Shown: piece by piece, positions 7,446 to 17,762 of the stretch
How positions within the stretch are numbered: the stretch's first letter is position 1
Layout of the letters: the number at the start of each line of letters is the position of its first letter
Assembly (NCBI RefSeq): GCF_025790165.1
Contig: NZ_CP094970.1
Span: 124,001 to 188,000, forward strand
Reading direction: 5' to 3'
Length of the DNA: 64,000 bases
Source: Solicola gregarius
GTDB lineage: Bacteria; Actinomycetota; Actinomycetes; Propionibacteriales; Nocardioidaceae
Position numbers and translations under genes: made by a program
Notes under the pieces: generated by a model
Told to the model about the DNA's origin: nothing
What the model saw: the letters and a program-made list of their open reading frames with translations, nothing else
The model's database searches: none

Positions 7446-8073
7446 CGGACATGTCGATTGCCGAAGCCATCGGCGTGACGTCGCGGGAGGTCTGCGCCAA
7501 CAAGTAGCCGCCCTGGACAGCCGCCACGAACCCCGTAGCAAGTTGGGCCACGTCGGCGTCCCGCGGAATGACGCCTTCGCGTTGAAACCGGTGAAGGAGA
7601 TCTTCGAATAGTTCTTGCCACGCCATGAACAGGTCGTGGAGCTTCCCGCGTGCGACCGAGTCCTGATCGGAAACCTCGTTCGCCAAAGAGCCCAACGGGC
7701 ACCCGTACCGGCCCTCTTGCAATGCATTCTGCTCGACAAATGCATTCCGCCAACGTCGAAGGCCCGCGAGCGTCCTGACCTTCTCCAGGCGTTCTCGCTC
7801 ACCGGCGATCGTTCGCTCGCCCACAAACTCGATCACTGCCCGTACCAGCGCCGGCTTGTCATCAAAATGTCGGTACAGCTGCGACTTGCTGACGGTGCTC
7901 GCCGAGACGACATCGTCCAGAGTCGTTCCACCGACTCCTCGCACGCGCATCAGATCGGCCGCGGTAGCGACGATTCGCGCCCGCGTCTTCGCGCCGCGCG
8001 CCGTCAACCGCGTTGCCGCTGCCGTCTGTGAGCTCTCGTCCACATCGCCATCGTACTGACGGGACCACCTCAC
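7399..8073 (-). CDS. TetR family transcriptional regulator
   Basis: The 224-aa protein has an N-terminal helix-turn-helix (ARIVATAADLM, then TTLDDVVSASTVSKSQLYRH) and a C-terminal ligand domain of the YxaF/LmrA type (NALQEGRYGCPLGSLANEVS). Starts at GTG 8073 or GTG 8043 are both possible; neither has a clear SD. It is divergent from the broken oxidoreductase gene at 8205. The interval contains a perfect 14-bp palindrome (8135-8148) suitable as its operator. It probably controlled that oxidoreductase and itself. Confidence 0.88.
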   Translation of the reverse strand: MRWSRQYDGDVDESSQTAAATRLTARGAKTRARIVATAADLMRVRGVGGTTLDDVVSASTVSKSQLYRHFDDKPALVRAVIEFVGERTIAGERERLEKVRTLAGLRRWRNAFVEQNALQEGRYGCPLGSLANEVSDQDSVARGKLHDLFMAWQELFEDLLHRFQREGVIPRDADVAQLATGFVAAVQGGYLLAQTSRDVTPMASAIDMSVTHLLLLAREQEEAS

Positions 8074-8134
8074 GAACGGTGCCCGTTCCAGGCGGCGATC
8101 GCTGCTTGCCGGGCATGCGGCACTGTACTAATCT

Positions 8135-8148
8135 GGACGATATCGTCC
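8135..8148. promoter_or_regulatory. Perfect palindrome, likely TetR operator
   Basis: GGACGATATCGTCC is a perfect 14-bp dyad in the 131-bp gap between the divergent tetR and oxidoreductase genes. The shape and position are typical of YxaF/LmrA-type TetR operators. Binding is inferred. Confidence 0.65.
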
Positions 8149-8204
8149 TGTTAGCGCGAGCGTACCTGCCGCGCAGGCAAAGAGCGGATACGGGAAGGTG
8201 CCCG

Positions 8205-9121
8205 ATGAAGGCGATTGTGGTGACGGATCAGGCCGCGGGAACGGCCGGGATGAAGCTGGCCGAACGGCCCCAACCGGAGCCCGCGGGGAACGACGTCCTG
8301 GTTGAGGTTCACGCCTCGGGATTCACCCCGGGCGAACTGTCGTGGCCATCGAGCTGGACGGATCGCCTCGACCGCGATCGCACACCGTCGATCCCCGGCC
8401 ATGAGCTTGCCGGTGTGGTCAGCGCCCTCGGCTATGGAACGGCGGGGCTCTCGGTGGGGCAGCGGGTGTTCGGCCTCACCGACTGGACTCGCGACGGCAC
8501 CCTCGCGGAGTACGCGGCCGTCTAGGCACGCAACCTCGCGCCGCTGCCGGGCGACGTCGACTTCACGACCGGCGCGAGCCTACCGATCTCGGGTCTGACC
8601 GCATGGCAAGGGCTGTTCGAGCACGGCCGCCTTCAACCGGGGCAGACCGTGCTCGTGCACGGTGCGGCCGGCGGCGTCGGATCGATGGCTACCCAGCTCG
8701 CGCGTGAGGCCGGCGCGTACGTCATCGGCACGGGACGCGCTGCCGACCGTCCGACGGCACTCGACTTCGGCTCGCAGGAGTTCGTCGACCTCGACAACGA
8801 GCCACTGGAAGACGTCGCCGGAGTCGATCTGGTATTCGACGTGATCGGTGGGGACGTCGGGAAGCGGTCCGCGGGTCTGGTTCGAGCCGGAGGAACCCTG
8901 GTGACGATCGAGGGCCCGCCCGATGCCCGGCCCTCGGACGGCCTGGCGATCGACTTCGTTGTCGTAGCCGACCGCGCCCAACTGAGTGAGGTCGTCCAGC
9001 GGGCGCGAGACGGACGCCTGCGGACGGACATCGGCAACGTCGCGCCCTTCGATGAGGCCGTCGCTGCCTTCAACCCGACCGAGCGGGTCAAGGGAAGACC
9101 ATCATCCAGATTCGTTCGTGA
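8205..9121 (+). pseudogene. NADP-dependent zinc-type/quinone oxidoreductase, copy 1, inactivated
   Basis: The frame starts at ATG 8205 and reads as an MDR-family quinone oxidoreductase: SIPGHELAGVVSALG (GroES-like domain), then VLVHGAAGGVGSMATQLARE (Rossmann cofactor loop). A TAG at 8523-8525 replaces a Glu codon; the homologous stretch at ~18070 reads GTCGAGGCACGC where this copy has GTCTAGGCACGC. A second lesion near 9096, one base missing in AAGGGA(A)AGACC, shifts the expected C-terminus, which would end at TGA 9119-9121. Both halves remain in one frame, so decay is recent. The gene lies under the TetR palindrome. Confidence 0.87.
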
Positions 9122-9194
9122 GGACGCCGAGACAACGCCGCCACGGTCACGTCGGAACGGAAGCAGGCGCGGCCCAACGGGGAAATATTCAAGA

Positions 9195-9275
9195 ATGAAA
9201 GCGATCGTGGTGACGGACAAGGCTGCGGGAACGGCTGGCATGAAGCTGGCCGAGCGGCCCGAGCCGGACGTGCTG
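9195..9275 (+). pseudogene. Oxidoreductase copy 2, left fragment
   Basis: From ATG 9195 the first 27 codons (MKAIVVTDKAAGTAGMKLAE, then RPEPDVL) closely match the start of copy 1. Homology stops abruptly at 9275 after the codons for DVL. The next homologous codons, VEVHASGF, occur at 17848, after the inserted element. The two fragments join codon to codon, so this is the 5' part of a paralogous gene cut by insertion. Confidence 0.85.
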
Positions 9276-9569
9276 AGGCTCGCCAGCCTTGACGGCGCGA
9301 ACTAAGGCGATGTCGCCATGTTGACTGCACTATGGTCGTCCCGGATCTCGTGGGCCCGTGGTGCGGAGTTAATTGCTGATGGACGTCCGGCAGTCGTTGT
9401 TGGAGGGGCATGCTCAGCTGCCCGGTATCGGGCGGGTAGAGGTTGCCGAGGATGGCGAGCTTCCGTACGTCGTGGTGGACAGTTCAGGTGAGCCGATCAC
9501 CTACGTCAGCGAGTTCCTGCGGGAGCTGGTTGAGCCGCCCCGGCGAGTCCGGAGACTCGGTTTGGTGTG

Positions 9570-10433
9570 TCAGCTCGCCTCGGGGAGGCGGGTTCGGTGA
9601 GTGTAGTGGAATTGTTCGACCTGGATCGGGGTCAGGTCGTCGACGGATTCGTGGGTGCGCTGGTGGTTGAACCAGTGCACCCAGTCCAGGGTTTCGATTT
9701 CGACGTGTTCTCGGTTCCTCCAGGGTCCGTGTGGCCATATGAGTTCGCTCTTGTAGAGCCCGATCTGGGATTCGGCCAGGGCGCTGTCGTAGGCGTCGCC
9801 GACGGATCCGACCGAGGCGTCGACTCCGGCGTCGATGAGGCGTTCGGTGAACGCGATCGATGTGTATTGGGACCCGGCGTCGGTGTGATGCACGAGTCCG
9901 GACAGGTCGTCGACTCCTTCGCGCTGGCGGGTCCAGATCGCCTGTTCGAGGCAGTCCAGCACCAGCGGGGTGGTCATCGTGGTGGCGGCCCGCCAGCCCA
10001 GGATCCGGCGGGAGAACACGTCGAAGACGAACGCGACGTAGACCATCCCCGACCAGGTCGGCACGTAGGTGAAGTCCGCGCACCACAGTTCGTTCGGCCG
10101 GTTCGCCGCGAACAGCCGATCGACTCGGTCGACGGGTCGTTCGGCGTGCTCGTCAGCGATCGTGGTCCGCGGGCCTTTCGCCCGGGTGACGCCACTGATC
10201 CCCATCTCGCGGTAGAGCCGCTCGATCGTGCAGCGGGCCACCTCGTGGCCCTGGCCGCGTAGCCGAAGCCACATCTTGCGGGCACCGAGCAGTCGGACGA
10301 ACTTGCTCTTGGCGCGTTCGGCTTCGATCAGCGCCTTCACCTCCTCATCACGCCGTTTCCTCTTACTGGGCTGACGTTTCCGGGCGTCGTAGTAGGTTGA
10401 CGGGGCGATCCTGCAGCCGTGCTCGGACAGCAC
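9570..10433 (-). CDS. IS3-family transposase, orfB (DDE integrase domain)
   Basis: The 287-aa product contains an HTH_21 region (SKFVRLLGARKMWLRLRGQ) and an rve integrase core: first Asp in ELWCADFTYVPT, second Asp in VHHTDAGSQYTS, and Glu in ALAESQIGLYKSE. The GTG at 10433 is formal: the same frame stays open upstream into orfA, so orfB is probably made as a -1 frameshift fusion OrfAB around a TTTCTTC stretch near 10520. All catalytic residues are present. Confidence 0.92.
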   Translation of the reverse strand: MLSEHGCRIAPSTYYDARKRQPSKRKRRDEEVKALIEAERAKSKFVRLLGARKMWLRLRGQGHEVARCTIERLYREMGISGVTRAKGPRTTIADEHAERPVDRVDRLFAANRPNELWCADFTYVPTWSGMVYVAFVFDVFSRRILGWRAATTMTTPLVLDCLEQAIWTRQREGVDDLSGLVHHTDAGSQYTSIAFTERLIDAGVDASVGSVGDAYDSALAESQIGLYKSELIWPHGPWRNREHVEIETLDWVHWFNHQRTHESVDDLTPIQVEQFHYTHRTRLPEAS

Positions 10434-10486
10434 CCTGCAGATCGGCTCGACCCCGAACCTGTCCCGGTGTTCGTCGATGAAATCGA

Positions 10487-10819
10487 CTAGAACCGGTGTG
10501 GGCAGTCGAGCTCCGCCGCGAAGAAAGCCGACGCGCTCTTGAGGATCTCGTTGGCCCGCCGCAGCTCCGCGTTCTCCTTCTTCAACGCCTTCAGCTGCGC
10601 CGACTCCTCAGTCGTGGTCCCGGGACGCTCCCCGGCATCGACCTCGGCCCGACGGACCCACTTGCGCAGCGTCTCCGAGGATCCGATTCCCAACTTCGCA
10701 GCGATCGACCGGATCGCCTCGAACTCCGACGGATAGTCATCCTTGGAATCGAGAACCATCCGGACAGCGCGCTCCCGCAACTCACGCGGGTACTTCGACG
10801 GACGTGCCATGAACTTCAT
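10487..10819 (-). CDS. IS3-family transposase, orfA (helix-turn-helix)
   Basis: The 110-aa protein is a typical IS3 OrfA: an HTH_Tnp_1 domain (PRELRERAVRMVLDSKDDYP, GSSETLRKWVRRAEV) followed by a leucine-zipper-like coiled coil (LKALKKENAELRRANEILKS). It binds the IS ends and pairs with OrfB. It starts either at ATG 10819 or at ATG 10810 (MARPSKYP). Its 3' end overlaps the upstream extension of orfB. Confidence 0.92.
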   Translation of the reverse strand: MKFMARPSKYPRELRERAVRMVLDSKDDYPSEFEAIRSIAAKLGIGSSETLRKWVRRAEVDAGERPGTTTEESAQLKALKKENAELRRANEILKSASAFFAAELDCPHRF

Positions 10820-11108
10820 CCTTCCAACGAATGAAGCCTCCAGACATCCCGGGGCGGCTCAGGTGCTCGGTGATGCGAGCCCGTTGACGTGTCGTTCCTA
10901 CGGCCATGACCTGCTGCGCTGGTGGCGCCTGTTGACATTGATCCAGGTCGGCTGGGATAAGGCCACTCGCGCCGAGGTCGAGTTGCTGGTGGGCTGGCTA
11001 CGGTCGGCGCCGAATGCGCAGCGTCGCCGCAGCCGGGCCGACGTGGATCCGCCGGGCTCTGTGAACGTGAAGACCGGCAAACCGCGGCTGCGGGCCGGAT
11101 ATGCGCCG

Positions 11109-12533
11109 AGTGGCGTCCGGCAGAGTGGTGTATCGGTTCCCCGGTGAGCGTGTCGCCTGAGTAGATGACGGTCATCGGGTGATCCTTCGAGTGATCTCTC
11201 ACAACCGACTCGAAGAAAGAGCACCGCGATGACCGTCAAGCCCAGTATCGACCCTGCACGCCTGTTGGCCGAACAGCTGGATCAGGCGAGCCCTGATCTG
11301 CTCCGCTCGATGTTGCAGACCTTCGTCAACACACTGCTGTCTGCCGAGGCCGATAGCGTGTGCGGCGCCGAGTACGGCGCTGTCTCCGAGGAACGTGTGA
11401 ATCGTCGTAACGGCTACCGCCATCGTGACTTCGACACCCGTGCCGGCACCCTCGATGTCGCGATCCCGAAACTGCGGCAGGGCTCCTACTTTCCGGAGTG
11501 GCTGCTCGAAGCGTCGCAAACGTGCCGAGAAGGCACTCACCAGCGTGGTTGCGACCTGCTATCTGCTCGGCGTCTCCACGCGGCGGATGGACAAACTCGT
11601 CGAGACCCTCGGGATCACCGGGTTGAGCAAGTCGCAGGTCTCGGACATGGCCGCCGAACTCGACGCACACGTGGAGGAGTTCCGCACCCGCAGGCTCGAC
11701 GACGCCGGACCGTTCACGTTCGTCGCCGCCGACGCGCTGGTTCTCAAGGTCCGCGAAGGCGGCCGCGTCGTCCCCGTGCACGCCCTCGTCGCGACCGGCG
11801 TCAACGCCGACGGCCACCGAGAGATCCTCGGCGTGCACGTCACCTCTGCCGAGGATGGAGCCGGCTGGCTGGGGTTCTTCCGCGACCTTGTTGCCCGCGG
11901 CCTGTCCGGCGTGCGACTGGTGACCTCCGATGCGCATGCCGGGTTGACCGCCGCGATCGCCGCGACGCTGCCCGGTGCGGCCTGGCAGCGGTGCCGCACC
12001 CACTACGCGGCGAACCTGATGGCCGTCACTCCGAAGTCCAGTTGGGGGTGGGTCAAGGCGTTGCTGCACAGCGTCTACGACCAGCCCGACGCCGAGGCCG
12101 TGCACGCCCAGTTCGACCGCGTTCTCGACGCTCTGGCCGACAAGCTCCCGGCCGTGGCCGAGCATCTCGAGAATGCCCGCGCCGACATCTGCGCGTTCAC
12201 CGCGTTCCCGAAGGAGATCTGGCGCCAGATCTGGTCGAACAACCCCAACGAACGCCTGAACCGTGAGATCCGCCGCCGCACCGACGTCGTCGGGATCTTC
12301 CCCAACCGCGACGCGATCATCCGACTCGTCGGCGCCGTCCTCGCCGAACAACATGACGAATGGGCAGAAGGCCGCCGCTACCTCGGCCTCGACGTGCTCG
12401 CCCGCTCACAGGCCATCGACACCGACGAATCCACCGACGAGGAGGTGACCGAACCCGAACTCCCCGCCCTCACAGCCTGACCAACCAACGAAGGATCACA
12501 CGAACGCGATACACCACGCCGCAGGACTTGACC
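11109..12533 (+). mobile_element. IS256-family insertion sequence (1,425 bp)
   Basis: An 8-bp target duplication ATGCGCCG (11101-11108 and 12534-12541) flanks the element. The terminal repeats are imperfect over about 27 bp and share GTGGTGTATCG at their inner part. Its single transposase gene has a +1 frameshift, so this copy is probably dead. Removing it with one duplication copy restores the recombinase frame as GYAPSTINHALS. Confidence 0.9.
11229..12480 (+). pseudogene. IS256-family transposase, frameshifted
   Basis: The gene starts at ATG 11229 and encodes MTVKPSIDPARLLAEQLDQA and about 95 residues of a mutator-type transposase. An extra G near 11512 (CTCGAAGCGTCGC where CTCGAACGTCGC is expected) moves the frame. 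The remaining ~320 residues continue in the +1 frame to TGA 12480. The DDE residues are in FVAADALVLKVRE, LVTSDAHAGL and NPNERLNREIRRR. All are intact, so the frameshift is the only visible defect. Confidence 0.88.
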
Positions 12534-13337
12534 ATGCGCCGTCGACGATCAACCATGCGCTGTCGGTGCTGTCCGCGTTCTACAGCTTCCACCTGCAGAT
12601 GGGACGGGGACCATTGATGAACCCGGTTCCGGAGTCGGCCGAGCGACGGGCGCTGCTGTCGCACCGCAGCCCACTCGAACCGACGGCCGCCGTACGGCGG
12701 GCACCGTTGCGGCAGAGGGTCGCGGAGCGGGTGCCGCGGTCGATTCCCGACCCGTTGTGGGGGGAGCTGTTCACCGCGATGGGGAACCACCGGGATCGGG
12801 CATTGCTGGCGTTCTACGTCTCCAGCGGAGCCCGCGCCACCGAGTTGCTGGGCCCGCGCGGCGGCCAGGTCGACTGGGCCGCACAGCGGATCTGGGTCAC
12901 CTCGAAGGGCACCCGCACCCTGGATCCGCTGCCGGCTTCTCCGGATGCGTTCCGCTATCTGTCGTGGTACCTCGACGAGCACGGTCGGGTGGGGCCGGAC
13001 GAGGAGGTGTGGCGCACGCTGCGGCGGCCGGTGCGGCCGCTGAGCTACTGGGCGATGCGCCGGGTGCTGCAACGCGCCGACGAACGGTTGGGCACCAACT
13101 GGACGCTGCATGACCTGCGGCATACCGCGGCCGCGCGGATGGCCGCGGACCCGAGGCTGACGTTGGTGGAGGTGCAGACGGTGTTGCGACACCGTCACCT
13201 GTCCACCACCGAGTTGTATCTGCAGCCGCGCACCGAGGAGCTGTTCGACAAGCTCGCCGAACACTACGCCCGCCCCACGGTAGTGCCGCCGCGGTTTGCG
13301 GCCGGCTATGACGACGTGGATGTGAAGGCGGTCTTCG

Positions 13338-15727
13338 GTGGCTAGGTCGCTGACCCGGCCGAAGCCGCGTCCGGCCCGCCCGGAGGTGCCACGGACCAGG
13401 TTCGCCGCGTCCGCGGTGATCGCCGCACCGGCACCGACCCCCGAGGTTCCGCCGCGTCCGGCCGGTGTGCTTGATGCCGCCGATATCGACACGATCCGCG
13501 GTGTCGCGCGGGAGCTCTGGGCGGCGACGGACGCACCGAGCCGCACCCGCAGCCGTGACACCGGATTGCGTCGGCTCTTGGGTCATCTCGCCGACAGCCC
13601 TGGGCAGTGGTGGCAGGAACGGTTCGACGCGGCGGGACTGAACGTCCGCGGCCGTGCGGTCCGCGACCTCGCCGAAGGCGAGGGCCCTCGAGCGTGGATG
13701 ACCCAAGGGCTGGAGGCGCTGTTCTGTCTACGGGTCTTGCAACCCACGCTGGAGGCGTTCCGCTCCAACCAGTTCCCTGACTACCCGGGCGCGTTCCGCA
13801 TCGCCCAGCGCGACCCCGACCTGGAGGCATTCTTCACCGTCGTCGACTGTCAGGATGTCACGCGGCATTGGAAACGCCGCGCCGTGTTCGATGTGGCAGC
13901 GGCGCTGACCGTCGGTGGGATCGCGTTCGCGGACCTCACGCCGGAGGCGTTCTTGCACCACGCCCGCACGACACGGGACGCAGGGCTCGCCTCCTACAGC
14001 TACTCCACCTACGTCGGCCACCTGGCCTGGGACGTGATGCACCAAATGGGCCACTTCCCGGCGCAGACGCCGGGGACGCTGCGGGGCGCGCTGCGGGCGC
14101 CACAGCTGACCTGCCGCCAGCTGGTCGAGCGTCACCAGCTGCACCATCAGGGCGTGGCCAAGGTGCTGGTGCGGTACCTGGAGCGACGCAGCCACGACCT
14201 GGACTACAGCTCGCTGCAGTCGCTGGCGCACACCCTGGTCGGGGTGTTCTGGAAGACGGTCGAGACCGTCCACCCCGACCAGGCCGACCTGCGGCTGTCG
14301 CCGGAGGTCTACCAGCGGTGGCGCGAGACCATCGCCACCCGACGCGATGGCAAGCCTCGCCGGTACGTCGACGGGATCTTGACTGCGGTCCGCGCCTTCT
14401 ACTACGACATCGGCTCCTGGGCCGCACACGAACCCGAACGGTGGGCCGCATGGGTGGCGCCGTGCCCGATCCCGCACCGCGAAATCAAGGATGGCGCCCG
14501 GCGCCGGCGGCGCACCCGCGAAGCGACCGCGGACCAGACCCGCCGCCTGCAGCCGCTGCTGCCGGTCCTGGTCGCCCATGTCGACGATGGCCACCGGACC
14601 ATGGCCACCCTGCTAGCCGCGGCCGACACCCCGGCCGGGCAGACGGTCGCGGTTGGTTCCCGGGTCTATCGGCGGCTGTTCACTGACGCCGACCGGCGTC
14701 GGATCCGCCAGCAGGGTCGAGCCAACGTTCGCTTCCTCGACGAGACCACGGGCAAGGCGGTGAATGTGACGCAGACCGAAGACACCACGTTCTGGCAGTG
14801 GGCGATCGTCGAGGTCTTCCGCCATACCGGCGTGAGGATCGAGGAACTGCTTGAGCTGTCCCAGCTGAGCATCCGCCAGTATCAGCGGCCCAACGGCGAA
14901 GTGGTCGCGATGCTGGTCATCGCGCCGTCGAAGACCGACCGCGAACGCGTGATTCCAGTCTCGGCCGAGTTGTTCCATGTGTTGGCGTGCATCATCCGCC
15001 GTCTGACCGCCGGCGGCGCGCGATCGACGGTGCCGCGGGCGACCCGCTACGACACCCACGAGCGGGTCACCACCGAGCCGCAGCCGTTCCTGTTCCAACA
15101 CCGAATCGGGCAACGCAACGAGGTCACGACACCCGGCGCCGTCGGCTGCATGCTGGACCGGATCTGCGCACAGATCGCCGAGAACGATCCTAAGTTTGTT
15201 GGGGTGAGGTTCGCGCCGCACGACTTCCGGCGCCTGTTCGCCACCGACCTAGTCAACGCTGGTCTGCCGATCCACATCGGTGCCGCGCTACTCGGCCACC
15301 TGAATCTGGAAACCACCCGCGGCTACGTGGCCGTTTTCGACGACGACGTCGTGCGGCACTACCAGACCCACCTCACCCGCCGGCGAGGGATGCGACCGCA
15401 CGAGGAATACCGCCCGGTTACCGGTCAGGAGTGGGTCGAGCTCGGCAACTGCGGCCGCCCCTACGCGACACCCTGCACCCATGAGCACGCCTGCATCCGC
15501 TGTCCCATGCTGCGCGTCGACCCCAAGATGCTCGAGCGGCTCGTCGAGATCGAAACCGACGTCCGCACCCGTCGAAACGCGCCAAAGAGGAAGGCTGGCT
15601 CGGCGAGATCGAAGGCATCGACTTGACTCTCGGCTTCCTCAGGACCAAACGCGAAGAAGCCCTACGCGTCAGGCGTATCCCGGCCGTCGACCTCGGCATG
15701 CCAGCACGACGAAAGAAGGGAAGGTGA
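13338..15727 (+). pseudogene. TnpB-like large tyrosine recombinase, C-terminus frameshifted
   Basis: From GTG 13338 an uninterrupted frame gives 762 aa to 15626. The catalytic domain lies in residues ~490-690: Arg in HTGVRIEELLELS, HDFRRLFATDLV, and LLGHLNLETTRGYVAV with His and Tyr. A Cys-containing tail CTHEHACIRCPMLRVDP follows, as in Tn554 TnpB relatives. Near 15583 one base is missing (AACGCGCCAAAGAG); past it the expected tail (EEGWLGEIEGIDLTLGFLRT and on) continues in another frame to TGA 15727. The loss of ~48 residues lies outside the catalytic core, so activity might persist. It overlaps tnpA by 8 bp. Confidence 0.83.
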
Positions 15728-16002
15728 ATTGGCCCTGCCTCTACCTTTCCATTGCGCGATGCCGAGCAGCCGAGTGAACGGCCTCCTGAGTCTCCAAAGT
15801 ACAACTAATCAATACGCGGGAACCGGATCGCGGCCACCTACGTCCAAGGGGAGCAATGTTGGTTCTCGCTCGGCGAGCCGATGGAGGGACAGGCCGTGTC
15901 CGTGCCTCAATGTCTTGCCAGACGCGACCTCGTTGTCCATGCTGGACCTGAGCATCGGTCTGGCGTTATGCCGTGGTCGCCGGCATCACAGGGGGCACTT
16001 CG

Positions 16003-17315
16003 ATGAATCGTACCGGTAGGACGCGCTGGATTTCGTCTGCTTTCGTAGCTGCACTCGTTGGTGCAGCATGGTCAGGTGTTGGTTCACCAACTGCCTCTGG
16101 TGACGAGCCAGTTGGAGCGGAGCCACGCGTGGCTGAGGTTCGTCCGGAACCGACCGCACAGGGCTCGGTGCTCATTCGGGGGACTGGTCGGGCCGACACG
16201 GCGCCATCGCCTGCACTTTCGAGCAGGACCTGCGTCAGGTTGCGACGCAAGAGGGCCTCGACTACGAGTCAGTGAGGGCGGACCATAAAGGTATCGACGA
16301 GTTCAGCGTGCTCGCCACTGAACGCGAATTGCGCCTCGATGACATCTACGTCCGGGCTGGCTTGTCGGGACCCGAGTCTGTTGCCGACTATTGGATTCAG
16401 TTCACCGAGATGCCCGATGCCGAGGTTCTCGCCGACCTACAGGCTCTGCCGGTCGATGTTGAGGTTCAGTACGGGGCGCCGGCCTCCGCTCGAGAGCTGG
16501 CTGCGCTCGCCGCCGCGCTAACAGGAGCCGCCGCGGACCACCCGGATGTGATTCATTCTGCGGGCACGCGCTATGACCCGCAATCCTACGAGTTTCGTCT
16601 GGAGTACGCGGCGGTGGACGGAGCCACCGATGACGAAGTTGCCCAGGTTCTCGATGCTGGACTAGCCGACGCGGCACAAGGGCGCCCGTATCAACGGCTC
16701 CCCGTCGGCGTCGTGCTTGACCGCGACGACAGCCGGGAGCCATCCGTGACCGAAGCCACGGTCCAGGGTGGACGGAATCTCTTTCGCGGTGGGTCGCGTT
16801 CCTGCACGGCTGGCTTCACGGCGCGCCGCCACGGAAACCGCGGTGCCCTGACGGCACGTCACTGCCCGAATCGGCTCGAGTATCGAAATCGGCGCGGGAT
16901 CATCAGTAGGAACCCTGCGCAAACCTCCTACAATGCTGTCGATCTGCAGTTTCACCGGACCCTGCGAAGGCACAGCACTAATCGTCAGTTCCGTCACTCG
17001 CGCAACGATGACCGGACTGTTCGGAGGGTGGCGAACGCACCCGACGGCTCCGCAATCTGTCACTGGGGAGGCACGACGGGCCGTTCATGCACGTACGTCG
17101 TCAACCAGGACACATGTGAGGTCCTATCCGGTCACCGCTACTGCGGATTGGACGTCACACGTGACGACGTCTCTGCGGGTGGCGATAGCGGTGGGCCTTG
17201 GTTCCTCGGAACCACCGCACGCGGAACTCACTCCGGTGGAAACGCGGGCAACGCAAGCTTCTTCACACGCGTCGGACGTCTCTACTTCCTCGATGCCCAC
17301 ATCCTTCAGAGGTGA
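16003..17315 (+). pseudogene. Secreted S1-family (trypsin/alpha-lytic-like) protease, frameshifted in a G run
   Basis: ATG 16003 follows an AGGGGG box and encodes a signal peptide (MNRTGRTRWISSAFVAALVG, then AAWSGVGSPTASG). Near 16178-16182 a run of five Gs, where six would be in frame, shifts the frame; the rest is open to 17315. The catalytic triad is complete: His in ALTARHC, Asp in NAVDLQF, Ser in SAGGDSGGPW. Residues before the triad (~170) look like a propeptide. A separate GTG at 16272 would give a 347-aa protein without export signal. If the G run is a consensus error, the gene is intact. The DNA between 15728 and 16002 holds no gene. Confidence 0.8.
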
Positions 17316-17321
17316 CCCATC

Positions 17322-17762
17322 ATGAAACCACGCAAACTAGCTTCGCTAGCCATTCCGCTGTCGGCAGCTCTTCTGCTCGCGGGGTGCGGAGACGACACGT
17401 CCTCACAAAACGAGCCCGATGAAGGCCCAACAGGTCAAACCCCTCAGCTCTTGACTTGGGACAAAACCGCGTCGTCCTCAATGGAAGCGTTGGTACATGG
17501 CGCCCTGAGCGTCAACGACGCCGGGTGCTTCGCCCTGGGCGCCGACGTCCTCCTAGCTCCGCCGGGCTCGAAGGTGGTCAACAATGGTGACGCCATACGA
17601 GTTCCAAACATCGGAAAGGTAGACGTTGGCGATGACGTCGACGGAAGTGGCGGTTACCTCACGGCAACAGACGCAAAGTTCTCCGAGGCCGAACTCTCGT
17701 GTCTACCCGACGACGGCTCCGACCCTGAGTTCGCGGTCCTCGATCACCGGGGAGATAAGTAG
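17322..17762 (+). CDS. Putative lipoprotein
   Basis: The 146-aa protein has a lipoprotein signal peptide with lipobox LLAGC (Cys22), after which comes an Asp/Glu-rich spacer. The ATG at 17322 lies 6 bp after the protease stop behind GAGGTGA, so the two form an operon. The mature part contains short beta-like stretches (VNNGDAIRVPNIGKVDVG) and Cys residues near both ends, but no family I recognise. It could be an inhibitor, immunity factor or chaperone for the protease; this is only suggested by the pairing. Confidence 0.75.
   Translation: MKPRKLASLAIPLSAALLLAGCGDDTSSQNEPDEGPTGQTPQLLTWDKTASSSMEALVHGALSVNDAGCFALGADVLLAPPGSKVVNNGDAIRVPNIGKVDVGDDVDGSGGYLTATDAKFSEAELSCLPDDGSDPEFAVLDHRGDK

Larger units (their letters stand above)
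9531..10861 (-). mobile_element. Complete IS3-family insertion sequence (1,331 bp)
   Basis: The ends are imperfect inverted repeats, both beginning TGAGCCGCCCCGG. The element is flanked by a 3-bp target duplication GGT (9528-9530 and 10862-10864). It carries orfA and orfB on the minus strand. Removing it with one GGT restores the reading frame of the recombinase. It looks complete and possibly active. A fragment of a related orfA occurs at 46901-46995. Confidence 0.92.
9379..13345 (+). pseudogene. TnpA-like tyrosine recombinase interrupted by two insertion sequences
   Basis: The coding pieces are 9379-9530, 10865-11108 and 12542-13345. Joining them (one target-duplication copy kept at each site) gives exactly 1,200 bp: 399 codons in one frame plus stop. 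The product has a SAM-like N-domain (SPLTCRSYGHDLLRWWRLL) and a catalytic domain with Arg in SSGARATELLG, HDLRHTAAAR, and LRHRHLSTTELYL carrying His and the Tyr nucleophile, so all R-H-R-H-Y positions survive. Apart from the two insertions the gene is undamaged. A TTG at 9373 is an alternative start. The stop overlaps tnpB by 8 bp. Confidence 0.87.

Noticed and set aside
16272-17315. Protease as an intact 347-aa gene starting at GTG 16272
   Set aside because: That start lacks SD and signal peptide. The signal peptide lies just upstream in another frame, and open coding-like sequence (from GDWSGRHGAIAC) continues before 16272.
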